NCBI GenBank assembly: GCA_038329645.1
Contig: JBBQNG010000036.1
Location: 1-23,417 of the forward strand
Direction: 5' to 3'
DNA from: SZAS-79 sp038329645
GTDB taxonomy: Bacteria > Pseudomonadota > Gammaproteobacteria > Burkholderiales > SG8-39
DNA length: 23,417 nucleotides
Shown: positions 6,415 to 12,950 of the stretch, piece after piece
Numbering within the stretch: the first letter of the stretch is position 1
Layout of the letters: every line of letters begins with the position of its first letter
Position numbers and translations under genes: made by a program
The notes under the pieces: generated by a model
Seen by the model: only the letters and a program-made list of their open reading frames with translations
Told to the model about the DNA's origin: nothing
Database searches by the model: none

Positions 6415-7883
6415 GGTTTCTGCCCAAGACACTCTTTGGGCGGATCCTGCTGGCGATGTTCGGCGGGCTGCTCGCGGTGCAATCGGTCGGCGTGTGGCTG
6501 ATGCTCGAGGACCGCGCGCGCTTCGGCGAGCGGCTGCTGGGCGAATACGTCGCACAGCGCATTGCCGGCATCCTGGTGCTCCTCGACGACGCCCAGCCTC
6601 CCGAGCGCGTGCGGCTGGTGCGCGCGTTGAGCACGGCCCCGGTCCGCCTCTCGCTCGACGAGCCCTGGCAGGAAGGCGACGTGGAGAAGTCCGACGATGC
6701 GAAGGCTTTCGTGGGCCGCATCGACCGCGAAATCGAGCGACCCATGCCGCTGCAGGTGCTTTCGATCCGCAGCGTGGAACGGCATGAGCGTCGGCCGAGG
6801 GATGAGTCTGGCGCGCCGACGCGGCGCGACGGCCTGGAGGGCTCGGGGCTCGAGCGCTTCGAGCGCGGCAGGATGATGCGCGGGCCCTTCCTGGCGGTCA
6901 CCGGACAGGCGAAGCTCACCGACGGCACGATCGTCACTTTCAGGCGCGCGTTGCCGCAGCCGAGCCTCGAATGGCCAATACGGGCCCTTGCCCTTCTCGC
7001 GGTGCTCGGTCTTTTCGTGGCCTTCGTTGCCGGCTGGGCCCTGCGCAAGGTGACCCGGCCGCTTGCGTCGCTTGCCGACGCGGCCTCGGGGCTCGCACGC
7101 GACCTGAACAGGCCCCCGCTGCCGGAGACCGGGCCGCAGGAAGTGGCACGCGCTGCGCAGGCTTTCAACGCCATGCAGCGCGACCTGCGTCGTTACCTCG
7201 AGACCCGCGCCCACGCGCTGGCCGGGGTGTCGCACGACCTGCGCCTGCCGCTCACCCGCCTGCGCCTGCGCCTGGAAAGGCTTCCCGAGGGCGAGCTGCG
7301 CTCGAAGATCGAGGACGACATCGCCGAGATGGACGCAATGATCGGCAGCACCCTCGAATACCTCGGCGCCGGTTCGGCGGCCGAGAAGCCGGTGCGCTTG
7401 AATCTCAACGCCCTGCTCGAAGGCGTGGTGGAGGACATGGAGCCGCTCGGGGCGCACATCACTGTCCATGGCGAAGCGTCCGCACCCCTCCTGGCCCAGC
7501 CGCAGGCGATCCGCCGCTGCGTGGCCAATCTCCTCGAAAATGCGCGCCGCTACGGCGGGACGAATATCGACCTGCGGGTTCGCGACGACGGGGAGAACGT
7601 CGAAATCCGCGTCGAGGATCGCGGGCCGGGGATACCGGCAGCGGACATCGAAAGAGTGTTCGAGCCGTACGTGCGCCTGGAGGCGTCGCGCGCGAGGCAC
7701 ACCGGCGGCACCGGCCTGGGGCTTGCGATTGCGCGCGCAATCGCGCGCGCCAACGGCGGCGACATCGCCCTCGAATCGCGCAATAGGGGCGGTCTCGCGG
7801 CGGTGCTGCGCCTGCCGCGTCGCAACGAAGAGAAGGCGCCGATCCCGGAGAATGTACTGGTACCGGTACACAAATCGGCCTGA
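6411..7883 (+). CDS. Membrane histidine kinase, EnvZ/CpxA type
   Basis: This 490-residue sensor kinase is the partner of the response regulator it overlaps by four bases. TM1 is at about 8-30, a periplasmic sensor region at about 31-187, TM2 at about 188-212 and a HAMP linker follows. The H-box has H275 in LAGVSHDLRLPLTRLRL, the N-box N377 in NLLENARRYGG, and the G-boxes are EDRGPGIPAADI and GGTGLGLAIARAI. All catalytic features are intact. The periplasmic part has an unusual Arg/Glu-rich stretch (about residues 122-165) that is probably disordered and shows no recognised sensor domain. The likely input is envelope or metal stress, inferred from the Spy-like and PCu(A)C neighbours. Confidence 0.93.
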   Translation: MRFLPKTLFGRILLAMFGGLLAVQSVGVWLMLEDRARFGERLLGEYVAQRIAGILVLLDDAQPPERVRLVRALSTAPVRLSLDEPWQEGDVEKSDDAKAFVGRIDREIERPMPLQVLSIRSVERHERRPRDESGAPTRRDGLEGSGLERFERGRMMRGPFLAVTGQAKLTDGTIVTFRRALPQPSLEWPIRALALLAVLGLFVAFVAGWALRKVTRPLASLADAASGLARDLNRPPLPETGPQEVARAAQAFNAMQRDLRRYLETRAHALAGVSHDLRLPLTRLRLRLERLPEGELRSKIEDDIAEMDAMIGSTLEYLGAGSAAEKPVRLNLNALLEGVVEDMEPLGAHITVHGEASAPLLAQPQAIRRCVANLLENARRYGGTNIDLRVRDDGENVEIRVEDRGPGIPAADIERVFEPYVRLEASRARHTGGTGLGLAIARAIARANGGDIALESRNRGGLAAVLRLPRRNEEKAPIPENVLVPVHKSA

Positions 7884-7919
7884 GACCGGCTTCAGGAGCG
7901 GATCTGCTAAACTGAATGT

Positions 7920-7940
7920 GGCGGAATCGCGTTCTCCGCC
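7920..7940. repeat. Inverted repeat between kinase and dioxygenase genes
   Basis: GGCGGA (7920-7925) and TCCGCC (7935-7940) form a perfect 6-bp dyad with a 9-base spacer, 37 bases after the kinase stop. No T-run follows, so it is not a classical terminator. It lies upstream of the extended -10 box at 7969-7977 and could be an operator or a weak hairpin. Confidence 0.25.
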
Positions 7941-7968
7941 TGGGCCGGGCGCGCGGTGCCGTACGCAG

Positions 7969-7977
7969 TGCTATATT
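7969..7977 (+). promoter_or_regulatory. Candidate extended -10 promoter of the dioxygenase/Bug operon
   Basis: TGCTATATT is an extended -10 element (TGn followed by TATATT) about 30 bases before the dioxygenase ATG, leaving room for a 5' leader with the AGGAGGG ribosome binding site at 7992-7998. No good -35 box is seen, which extended -10 promoters tolerate. Confidence 0.45.
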
Positions 7978-8006
7978 CAGGCCGCGATCCTCAGGAGGGA
8001 TAGCCA

Positions 8007-8882
8007 ATGGCACTCGCGCTCAAACCGCTGCATCCCCTGTTCGCCGCAGAAGCGGACGGGATAGACCTCAGGCAGCCGCTCGACCCGGCCACGATTGCCG
8101 CGATCGACGCAGCCATGGACAAGTACGCAGTGCTCGTCTTCCGCGGCCAGCCGCTCGACCAGGGCGAGCAGATCGCGTATTCCAAGCAGTTCGGCCCGCT
8201 CGATGCCGGCCTGCGCAAGGCCACCGGGGCGCCCACGCGCTTCAAGTACGACGAGCTGATCGACATCGGCAACGTGGCCCTCGACGGGTCGGTCGCCGAC
8301 CGGGAGAACACCAAGCTGATGGGGGTGCTGGCCAACCAGCTCTGGCATGCCGACAGCACCTTTCAGGACGTGCGGGTCAAGTATTCGATGCTCTCCGCGG
8401 TGGTGGTCACCGAGGAGGGCGGCCAGACCCAGTGGGCCGACCTGCGCGCGGCCTGGGATGCGCTGCCGGAGAAGACCAGGCGCCACGTCGAAGGCCGCAC
8501 GGGGCGGCACTCTGCATTTCATTCCCGGATTGGTCTTGGCGACGACCGCTATTCGGACGAGCAGCTCAGGCGCTTCCCGCCCGTGGAGCGGCCGCTCGTG
8601 CACGTACATCCGGGATCCGGGCGCAAGGTGCTCTACCCCAGCGTGCACATCGACCGCGTGAGCGGCCTCTCCGTGCCCGAGGGGCGCCTGCTGGTGGCGG
8701 AGCTCCTTGAGCACGCGACCCAGCCTCAGTTCGTCTATACGCATACCTGGCGCGCCGGCGACTATGTGATGTGGGACAACCGCGCGACACTCCATCGCGG
8801 CAAGCGCTACGACCTTTTGGCCCGTCGCGACTTACGCCGCACGACTACGCTCGAGCGCGAAGCCGCGCGGGCCGCAGCCTGA
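8007..8882 (+). CDS. TauD/TfdA-family Fe(II)/2-oxoglutarate-dependent dioxygenase
   Basis: This 291-residue cytoplasmic enzyme has the non-haem iron facial triad H114-X-D116 (in LWHADSTFQD) and distal H263 (in RATLHRGKRYD), followed by the Arg-rich RRDLRRTT block that holds 2-oxoglutarate. Family members couple 2-oxoglutarate decarboxylation to hydroxylation, often next to a heteroatom (taurine, 2,4-D, alkyl sulfates). The RRDLRRTT block resembles TfdA more than TauD, but the substrate cannot be read from the sequence. A strong AGGAGGG ribosome binding site fixes the start. The Bug receptor starts 22 bases after the stop, so both are probably co-transcribed; the enzyme may act on the compound that the receptor captures. 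Confidence 0.9.
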   Translation: MALALKPLHPLFAAEADGIDLRQPLDPATIAAIDAAMDKYAVLVFRGQPLDQGEQIAYSKQFGPLDAGLRKATGAPTRFKYDELIDIGNVALDGSVADRENTKLMGVLANQLWHADSTFQDVRVKYSMLSAVVVTEEGGQTQWADLRAAWDALPEKTRRHVEGRTGRHSAFHSRIGLGDDRYSDEQLRRFPPVERPLVHVHPGSGRKVLYPSVHIDRVSGLSVPEGRLLVAELLEHATQPQFVYTHTWRAGDYVMWDNRATLHRGKRYDLLARRDLRRTTTLEREAARAAA

Positions 8883-8904
8883 CACCAAAAGAGGGATCCT
8901 TCCA

Positions 8905-9867
8905 ATGAAAATCCGTTTCGCGCGCATTTGCGCACTTGGGCTGTTTGCGTTTGCCGTCCAGTCCCACGCCCAGACCTATCCTTCCAAGCCCGTGCGGGTA
9001 GTCGTGCCTTTCGCTCCGGGCTCGACCTCCGATATCGTCGGCCGCATGATTGCCGACCGGCTGACCGCGTCCCTGGGGCAGCCTTTCCTGGTCGAGAACC
9101 GCACCGGCGCGGGCGGTACGATAGGCACGGAGTTTGTCGCCAAGTCGGCCCCGGATGGCTACACGCTGCTCGTCACGACCGCGGCCACGCCGATTTCGGC
9201 TTCGGTGTTCCGCAACCTCAAATACGACACCGCGGCGTTCACGTCGGTCACGGTGATGACCCATTCGCCGCTCGGGTTTGCCGCCAACCCCCAATTTCCG
9301 CCCAGGACGGTGCCGGAGTTCATCGCCTACGCAAAGGCGAATCCGGGCAAGGTCAACTACGGCTCGCTGGGGGTCGGTACCTCCCACCACCTGACCGGCG
9401 AGAAGCTCAAGATCGACGCCGGCATCGAAATGGTCCACGTGCCCTATAAAGGCTCGGGGCCCGCGCACGCCGACCTGATGGGCGGGCAGATCCAGGTGAT
9501 GTTCGACAACATCGTCGCCCTGCTGCCGCACTTCAAGTCGGGCAAGCTGCGCGCCCTGGCCGTGTCGAGCCTCAAGCGCCATCCGCTGCTGCCCGACGTG
9601 CCGTCGCTTTCCGAGGCGGGCGTCAAGGACTTCGAGTCGGTCGCCTGGTTCGGCTACGTTGCGCCGCCTGGCACGCCCCGGGACATCGTTGGTAAACTGA
9701 ACGCCGAGATCGTCAAGGCGCTCGCGATTCCCGAAATCCGCCAGCGCCTCGTTGACGGGGGATCGGAAGTGATCGGCAATTCGTCCGAAGCGGCGGACAG
9801 GTTCCTGCACAGCGAGATCGCCCGCTGGGGTGCCGTCGTCAAAGCCGCGAATATCCACGCGGAGTAG
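8905..9867 (+). CDS. Tripartite tricarboxylate transporter receptor (Bug family), first copy
   Basis: This 320-residue periplasmic substrate-binding protein has a signal peptide (core about residues 7-20, cleavage after SHAQ) and then the Bug start YPSKPVRVVVPFAPGSTSD. Other family blocks are GQPFLVENRTGAGGTIG, SAPDGYTLL, ANPGKVNYGSLGVGTS and HVPYKGSGPAHADLMGG. Bug receptors bind small carboxylates or amides and hand them to a TctAB-type transporter, or signal their presence. Ribosome binding site GAGGGAT lies seven bases before the ATG. No tctA or tctB is in the window, so the receptor is an orphan here. It lies between a dioxygenase and an exported hydrolase and probably shares their operon. 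Confidence 0.93.
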   Translation: MKIRFARICALGLFAFAVQSHAQTYPSKPVRVVVPFAPGSTSDIVGRMIADRLTASLGQPFLVENRTGAGGTIGTEFVAKSAPDGYTLLVTTAATPISASVFRNLKYDTAAFTSVTVMTHSPLGFAANPQFPPRTVPEFIAYAKANPGKVNYGSLGVGTSHHLTGEKLKIDAGIEMVHVPYKGSGPAHADLMGGQIQVMFDNIVALLPHFKSGKLRALAVSSLKRHPLLPDVPSLSEAGVKDFESVAWFGYVAPPGTPRDIVGKLNAEIVKALAIPEIRQRLVDGGSEVIGNSSEAADRFLHSEIARWGAVVKAANIHAE

Positions 9868-9937
9868 AATCGATTCGAGAGGGATACCTCGCGCCAGCCG
9901 GCGGCAGTCCGGCAGCGCATCCACCAAGGGAGAAGCC

Positions 9938-10900
9938 ATGAATAAGAAATTGTTCGCCGCGGCATTTGCAGCCTCCGCGTGTATTGTCGCCAGCCCCGCT
10001 CTTGCCCAGGTCGGGTTTCCTCCACCTCCGCCGAAAGTCAGTCCCGCGGCCGGGGTCATCGACATGCACGTGCACCCCGATCCCGATGTCTTCGGGCGCG
10101 CCCTCACGGACGTTGAAATGGCCATGGTCGCGCGCAGGAAGGGATTGCGCGGCCTTGTGCTCAAGAACCATGTGGTCACGACCGCGGACCGGGCGGCCCT
10201 CGCAATGCAGGCGGTACCGGGCATAGAAATCTGGGGCGGGATCGTGCTCAACAACGCGGTCGGCGGCATCAACCCCGCCGCGGTCGAATGGATGCACCGC
10301 ATGTCGGGCAGCCGCGGCAAGGTGGTCTGGCTGCCGACGTTCGACTCCGACAAGCACGTCAAGACCCTCGTCAACAAGGATGGCGCGGGCCTGCGCGTGG
10401 CTATCGACGGCAAGGTCACGCCGCAGATGGAGGAGGTGCTCAAGATCATCGCGCGCGAAAACCTCCTTCTCGCCACCGGCCACGTGCACGCCGAGGAGGT
10501 GATCGCCGTGACGCGGCGCGCCAGGGAGATGGGGGTGAAGAACATCATCGTCACCCACGGCCTGACGAACATTCCCGGCCTGACCATGGCGCAGGCGAAG
10601 CAGGTGGTGCAGATGGGCGCCGTGATCGAGGTTTGCTACCTGCAGTTCATGACCGGGCCGGACGCGCAATACGCGTGGATGAAGCACTGGACCCAGGTGG
10701 GCGCGATGGCTGTCGCCGCCGCCGTCAAGGAGCTCGGCGCCGATGGCATCGTGCTTTCCACCGATCTCGGACAGCAGGGCATGATGACCAACGCCGATGG
10801 CCTCGAGAACATGATCGGCGCCGTGAAGGCGGCGGGCGTTTCCGACGCCGACATCGACAAGATGATGCGCAAGAATCCCGCGCGGCTGCTGGGGCTGTAG
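9938..10900 (+). CDS. Exported metal-dependent hydrolase, DUF6282/amidohydrolase-like
   Basis: This 320-residue protein starts with a clear signal peptide (basic MNKK, hydrophobic core to about residue 20, cleavage near ALAQ), then a proline-rich linker and a TIM-barrel hydrolase-like domain. Putative metal ligands are H44 and H46 (IDMHVHPDPD), H182/H184 (ATGHVHAEE), H207 (IVTHGLTN) and D276 (LSTDLGQQG), which is the order seen in the amidohydrolase superfamily. The DUF6282 assignment comes from recall of this motif set; the reaction is unknown. Export is unusual for such enzymes. The ATG at 9938 has an AGGGAGA ribosome binding site. A position between two Bug receptors suggests that it processes the ligand in the periplasm or makes the ligand available. 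Confidence 0.8.
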   Translation: MNKKLFAAAFAASACIVASPALAQVGFPPPPPKVSPAAGVIDMHVHPDPDVFGRALTDVEMAMVARRKGLRGLVLKNHVVTTADRAALAMQAVPGIEIWGGIVLNNAVGGINPAAVEWMHRMSGSRGKVVWLPTFDSDKHVKTLVNKDGAGLRVAIDGKVTPQMEEVLKIIARENLLLATGHVHAEEVIAVTRRAREMGVKNIIVTHGLTNIPGLTMAQAKQVVQMGAVIEVCYLQFMTGPDAQYAWMKHWTQVGAMAVAAAVKELGADGIVLSTDLGQQGMMTNADGLENMIGAVKAAGVSDADIDKMMRKNPARLLGL

Positions 10901-10911
10901 GCGAATTGAAC

Positions 10912-10934
10912 GCGCGCCGCGTGGTGCGGCGCGC
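10912..10934. repeat. Perfect GC-rich hairpin after the hydrolase gene
   Basis: GCGCGCCGC (10912-10920) and GCGGCGCGC (10926-10934) pair over nine bases around a GTGGT loop, 12 bases after the hydrolase stop. There is no T-run after it on either strand, so it is not a standard intrinsic terminator. It may attenuate read-through or protect the upstream mRNA. Confidence 0.4.
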
Positions 10935-10960
10935 AAAGCGGGCGAAAAAGCAGGCGACAG

Positions 10961-10977
10961 GTTTGCGTCATGCAAAC
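10961..10977. promoter_or_regulatory. 17-bp dyad GTTTGC-N5-GCAAAC upstream of second Bug gene, candidate operator
   Basis: A perfect 6-5-6 inverted repeat lies 24 bases before the ATG at 11001. It fits the T-N11-A pattern of LysR-type operators and the size of many GntR or TetR sites. No regulator gene for it is in the window. Confidence 0.35.
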
Positions 10978-11000
10978 GTAATTCGATAGGAGTATCTTCA

Positions 11001-12050
11001 ATGCACGCCATCGCCCCTCGGTCCCCCTCTGGCCCAAGCGCATCGCATCCTGCGTCGCTTCCCTCGAGGCCCGGCCGTAGGGGTGGCGGCGCTGTGCTGC
11101 GTACCTTCGCAGCGCTGCTCGCGCTGGGCCTTTCCCCGATTTCCTTTGCGCAGAACTGGCCGGACAAGCCCGTCCGCCTCGTCGCGCCCTATCCGCCGGG
11201 CGGGCAGACCGACCTCGTTTCCCGCTTTCTCGCCGAGCGCCTCTCGCCCGTGCTCGGCCAGCCGGTCATCGTCGAAAACAAGGCGGGCGCGCAAGGCATC
11301 GTCGGCCTGGAGGCGGTCAGGAATTCCCCGCCGGATGGCTATACCTTCGTTTACGCCAACGTCTCGAACATCTCGATCAACCCGCATGTGCACCTGAAGC
11401 TGCCCTATGACGGGCTGCGGGATTTCGCGCCGGTGACGCAGATCGGGCTCTCGGTCCTCGCGATGGTGGTGCCGGCCGGCCTCGGCCCGAAGACGCTCCC
11501 GGAATTCATTGCCTACACCAAGGCCAACCCCGGCAAGGTGAGCTTTGCGTCGTTCGGCACCGGGTCCACTTCGCATATCTACGGCGAAATGCTCAAGGGC
11601 TCGGCGGGAATCGAAATGACCCACGTGCCCTACAAGGGGGCCGGACCGGCCACACAGGATGTCGTCGCGGGCCACGCGCAGATGGCGATCCAGGATTTTG
11701 CGGCGGTCGGCCCGTTCGTGCGCTCAGGACGCCTGATTGCGCTTGCGGTGACCGGGCCAAAGCGCTGGCCGGCATTCCCGGACCTCCAGACTTTTGCCGA
11801 GCAGGGTCAGCCCCTCGATATCGCCGGGTGGAACGGCATCATGGCGCCCGCCAATACGCCCAAGCCGATCGTCGAGCGCATGAGCGCCGAGATCAACAAG
11901 ATCATCCAGTCGACCGATGGGCGCGAGCGCATGCTGCAAATGGGCCTGCTTTCGACCGGCACCACGCCTGCCGAATTTGCCGAGGTCATTCGCCGCGATA
12001 CGCCTCGTTGGGGCGAAGTGATCCGCAAGGCAGGCATCAAGCCGGAGTGA
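11001..12050 (+). CDS. Tripartite tricarboxylate transporter receptor (Bug family), second copy
   Basis: This 349-residue version of the Bug periplasmic receptor has the blocks WPDKPVRLVAPYPPGGQTD, GQPVIVENKAGAQG, SPPDGYTFV, KANPGKVSFASFGTGSTS and HVPYKGAGPATQDVVAG. The start is unsettled. ATG 11001 has a good AGGAG site eight bases upstream but gives a 31-residue Ser/Pro/Arg-rich extension before the hydrophobic core. GTG 11094 would give a normal signal peptide (LRTFAALLALGLSPISFAQ) and has GGGGTGG upstream. The 3' end overlaps the convergent second dioxygenase gene by 14 bases. It is a diverged paralogue of the receptor at 8905, not a recent duplicate. The ligand is unknown and no TctAB partner is present. 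Confidence 0.92.
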   Translation: MHAIAPRSPSGPSASHPASLPSRPGRRGGGAVLRTFAALLALGLSPISFAQNWPDKPVRLVAPYPPGGQTDLVSRFLAERLSPVLGQPVIVENKAGAQGIVGLEAVRNSPPDGYTFVYANVSNISINPHVHLKLPYDGLRDFAPVTQIGLSVLAMVVPAGLGPKTLPEFIAYTKANPGKVSFASFGTGSTSHIYGEMLKGSAGIEMTHVPYKGAGPATQDVVAGHAQMAIQDFAAVGPFVRSGRLIALAVTGPKRWPAFPDLQTFAEQGQPLDIAGWNGIMAPANTPKPIVERMSAEINKIIQSTDGRERMLQMGLLSTGTTPAEFAEVIRRDTPRWGEVIRKAGIKPE

Positions 12051-12894
12051 AGTAAGGCCTGTCGCCCGCGATGGTGACGCGGTCCATCACGCGCCGGTAG
12101 CCCGCATAGTCGTTGACCGCGAGGTGCTGGGTGGAACGGTTGTCCCAGAATGCGAGCGCACCGCTGGTCCAGCGAAAGCGGATCTGGAACTCGGGACGCT
12201 GGCTGTGGCGGTTGAGGAAATCGAGCAGCGGGGCGCTTTCCTCCTCCGTCATGTCCTGGAACCGGATAGCATAGACCCAGTTCACGAACAGGATCCTGCG
12301 GCCGTTCTCCGGGTGCGTGCGCACACAGGGATGCGGCGTTTCCCGCAGCGCGAGCTCGCTTGCATTGATGCGCATGCCCTTGAGGTCGTCGTCGGCATAG
12401 GTGCCTTGCGGCCCGTAAGAGCGTTTCGCGCTGTGCATGACGGTGAGGTTTTCGAGCATGCTGCGCATGCCGGGCGAAAGGGCGTCGAAGGCCATCATCT
12501 GGTTCGTCCAGATCGTGTCGCCGCCCACCGCGGGGGATTCGCGGCTGTAGAGCACCGTGCCGAGCACGGGCTCGCTCTGGAAAGTCATGTCGGAGTGCCA
12601 GCGCCCGCCGAAATTCTGCTTCTTCTTTTCGTCGGCCTCGCGGACCACCCTCATCATTTCAGGGTGGCCTTCGAGGGGCTTTATGAAGGGCGTCTCGGCC
12701 AGCGGCCCGAACTGGCGCGCGAAGGCCTTCTGCTGGTCCGGCTGGAGGTCCTGGCCGCGGAAGAACAGCACACAGTGGTCGGCCAGGGCAAGCCGGAGGA
12801 CCGACAACGTTTCGGTGGGCAGCGGCCTGGAGAGGTCGAGGCCGTGCACTTCGGCGCCGCCGGCGCCGCAGAGCAGGTCGAAGCGGGGCGTCAT
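12037..12894 (-). CDS. TauD/TfdA-family Fe(II)/2-oxoglutarate-dependent dioxygenase, second copy
   Basis: This 285-residue dioxygenase has the iron triad H100-X-D102 (GRWHSDMTF) and distal H257 (STQHLAVNDYAGYRR), with R267/R268 and the MDRVTIAG end typical of the TauD group that binds 2-oxoglutarate. The N-terminal GAEVHGLDLSRPL is the usual family opening. It differs strongly from the first copy at 8007 and so probably acts on another substrate. It has no ribosome binding site of its own worth the name; its ATG overlaps the stop of a 19-codon ORF that in turn overlaps the stop of the upstream Bug gene, so translation may be coupled. The 3' end overlaps the convergent second Bug gene by 14 bases. 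Confidence 0.9.
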   Translation of the reverse strand: MTPRFDLLCGAGGAEVHGLDLSRPLPTETLSVLRLALADHCVLFFRGQDLQPDQQKAFARQFGPLAETPFIKPLEGHPEMMRVVREADEKKKQNFGGRWHSDMTFQSEPVLGTVLYSRESPAVGGDTIWTNQMMAFDALSPGMRSMLENLTVMHSAKRSYGPQGTYADDDLKGMRINASELALRETPHPCVRTHPENGRRILFVNWVYAIRFQDMTEEESAPLLDFLNRHSQRPEFQIRFRWTSGALAFWDNRSTQHLAVNDYAGYRRVMDRVTIAGDRPYFTPA

Positions 12895-12950
12895 TCGTGC
12901 CGGCCCAGGTTGCGCTTCATTTCGTCTGGCGCGGTGCGCAGGGCGGTCAT
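12891..12950 (-). CDS. Possible 19-codon coupling ORF between Bug gene and dioxygenase gene
   Basis: The ATG at 12950 overlaps the Bug stop (ATGA) and the TGA at 12893-12891 overlaps the dioxygenase ATG (ATGA again), so both junctions are coupled. The peptide MTALRTAPDEMKRNLGRHE is not recognised. It could be only a translational bridge that carries ribosomes to the dioxygenase start, which lacks a Shine-Dalgarno sequence, or it could be chance. Confidence 0.25.
   Translation of the reverse strand: MTALRTAPDEMKRNLGRHE

Noticed and set aside
11073..11097. Possible Tat signal in the second Bug receptor because of paired arginines
   Set aside because: The residues after the RR pair (GGGAV) do not fit the S/T-RR-x-F-L-K consensus.
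8007..12894. Recent inverted duplication of a dioxygenase-Bug pair
   Set aside because: The two dioxygenases and the Bug copies differ along their whole length, and the DNA shows no long inverted repeat by eye.
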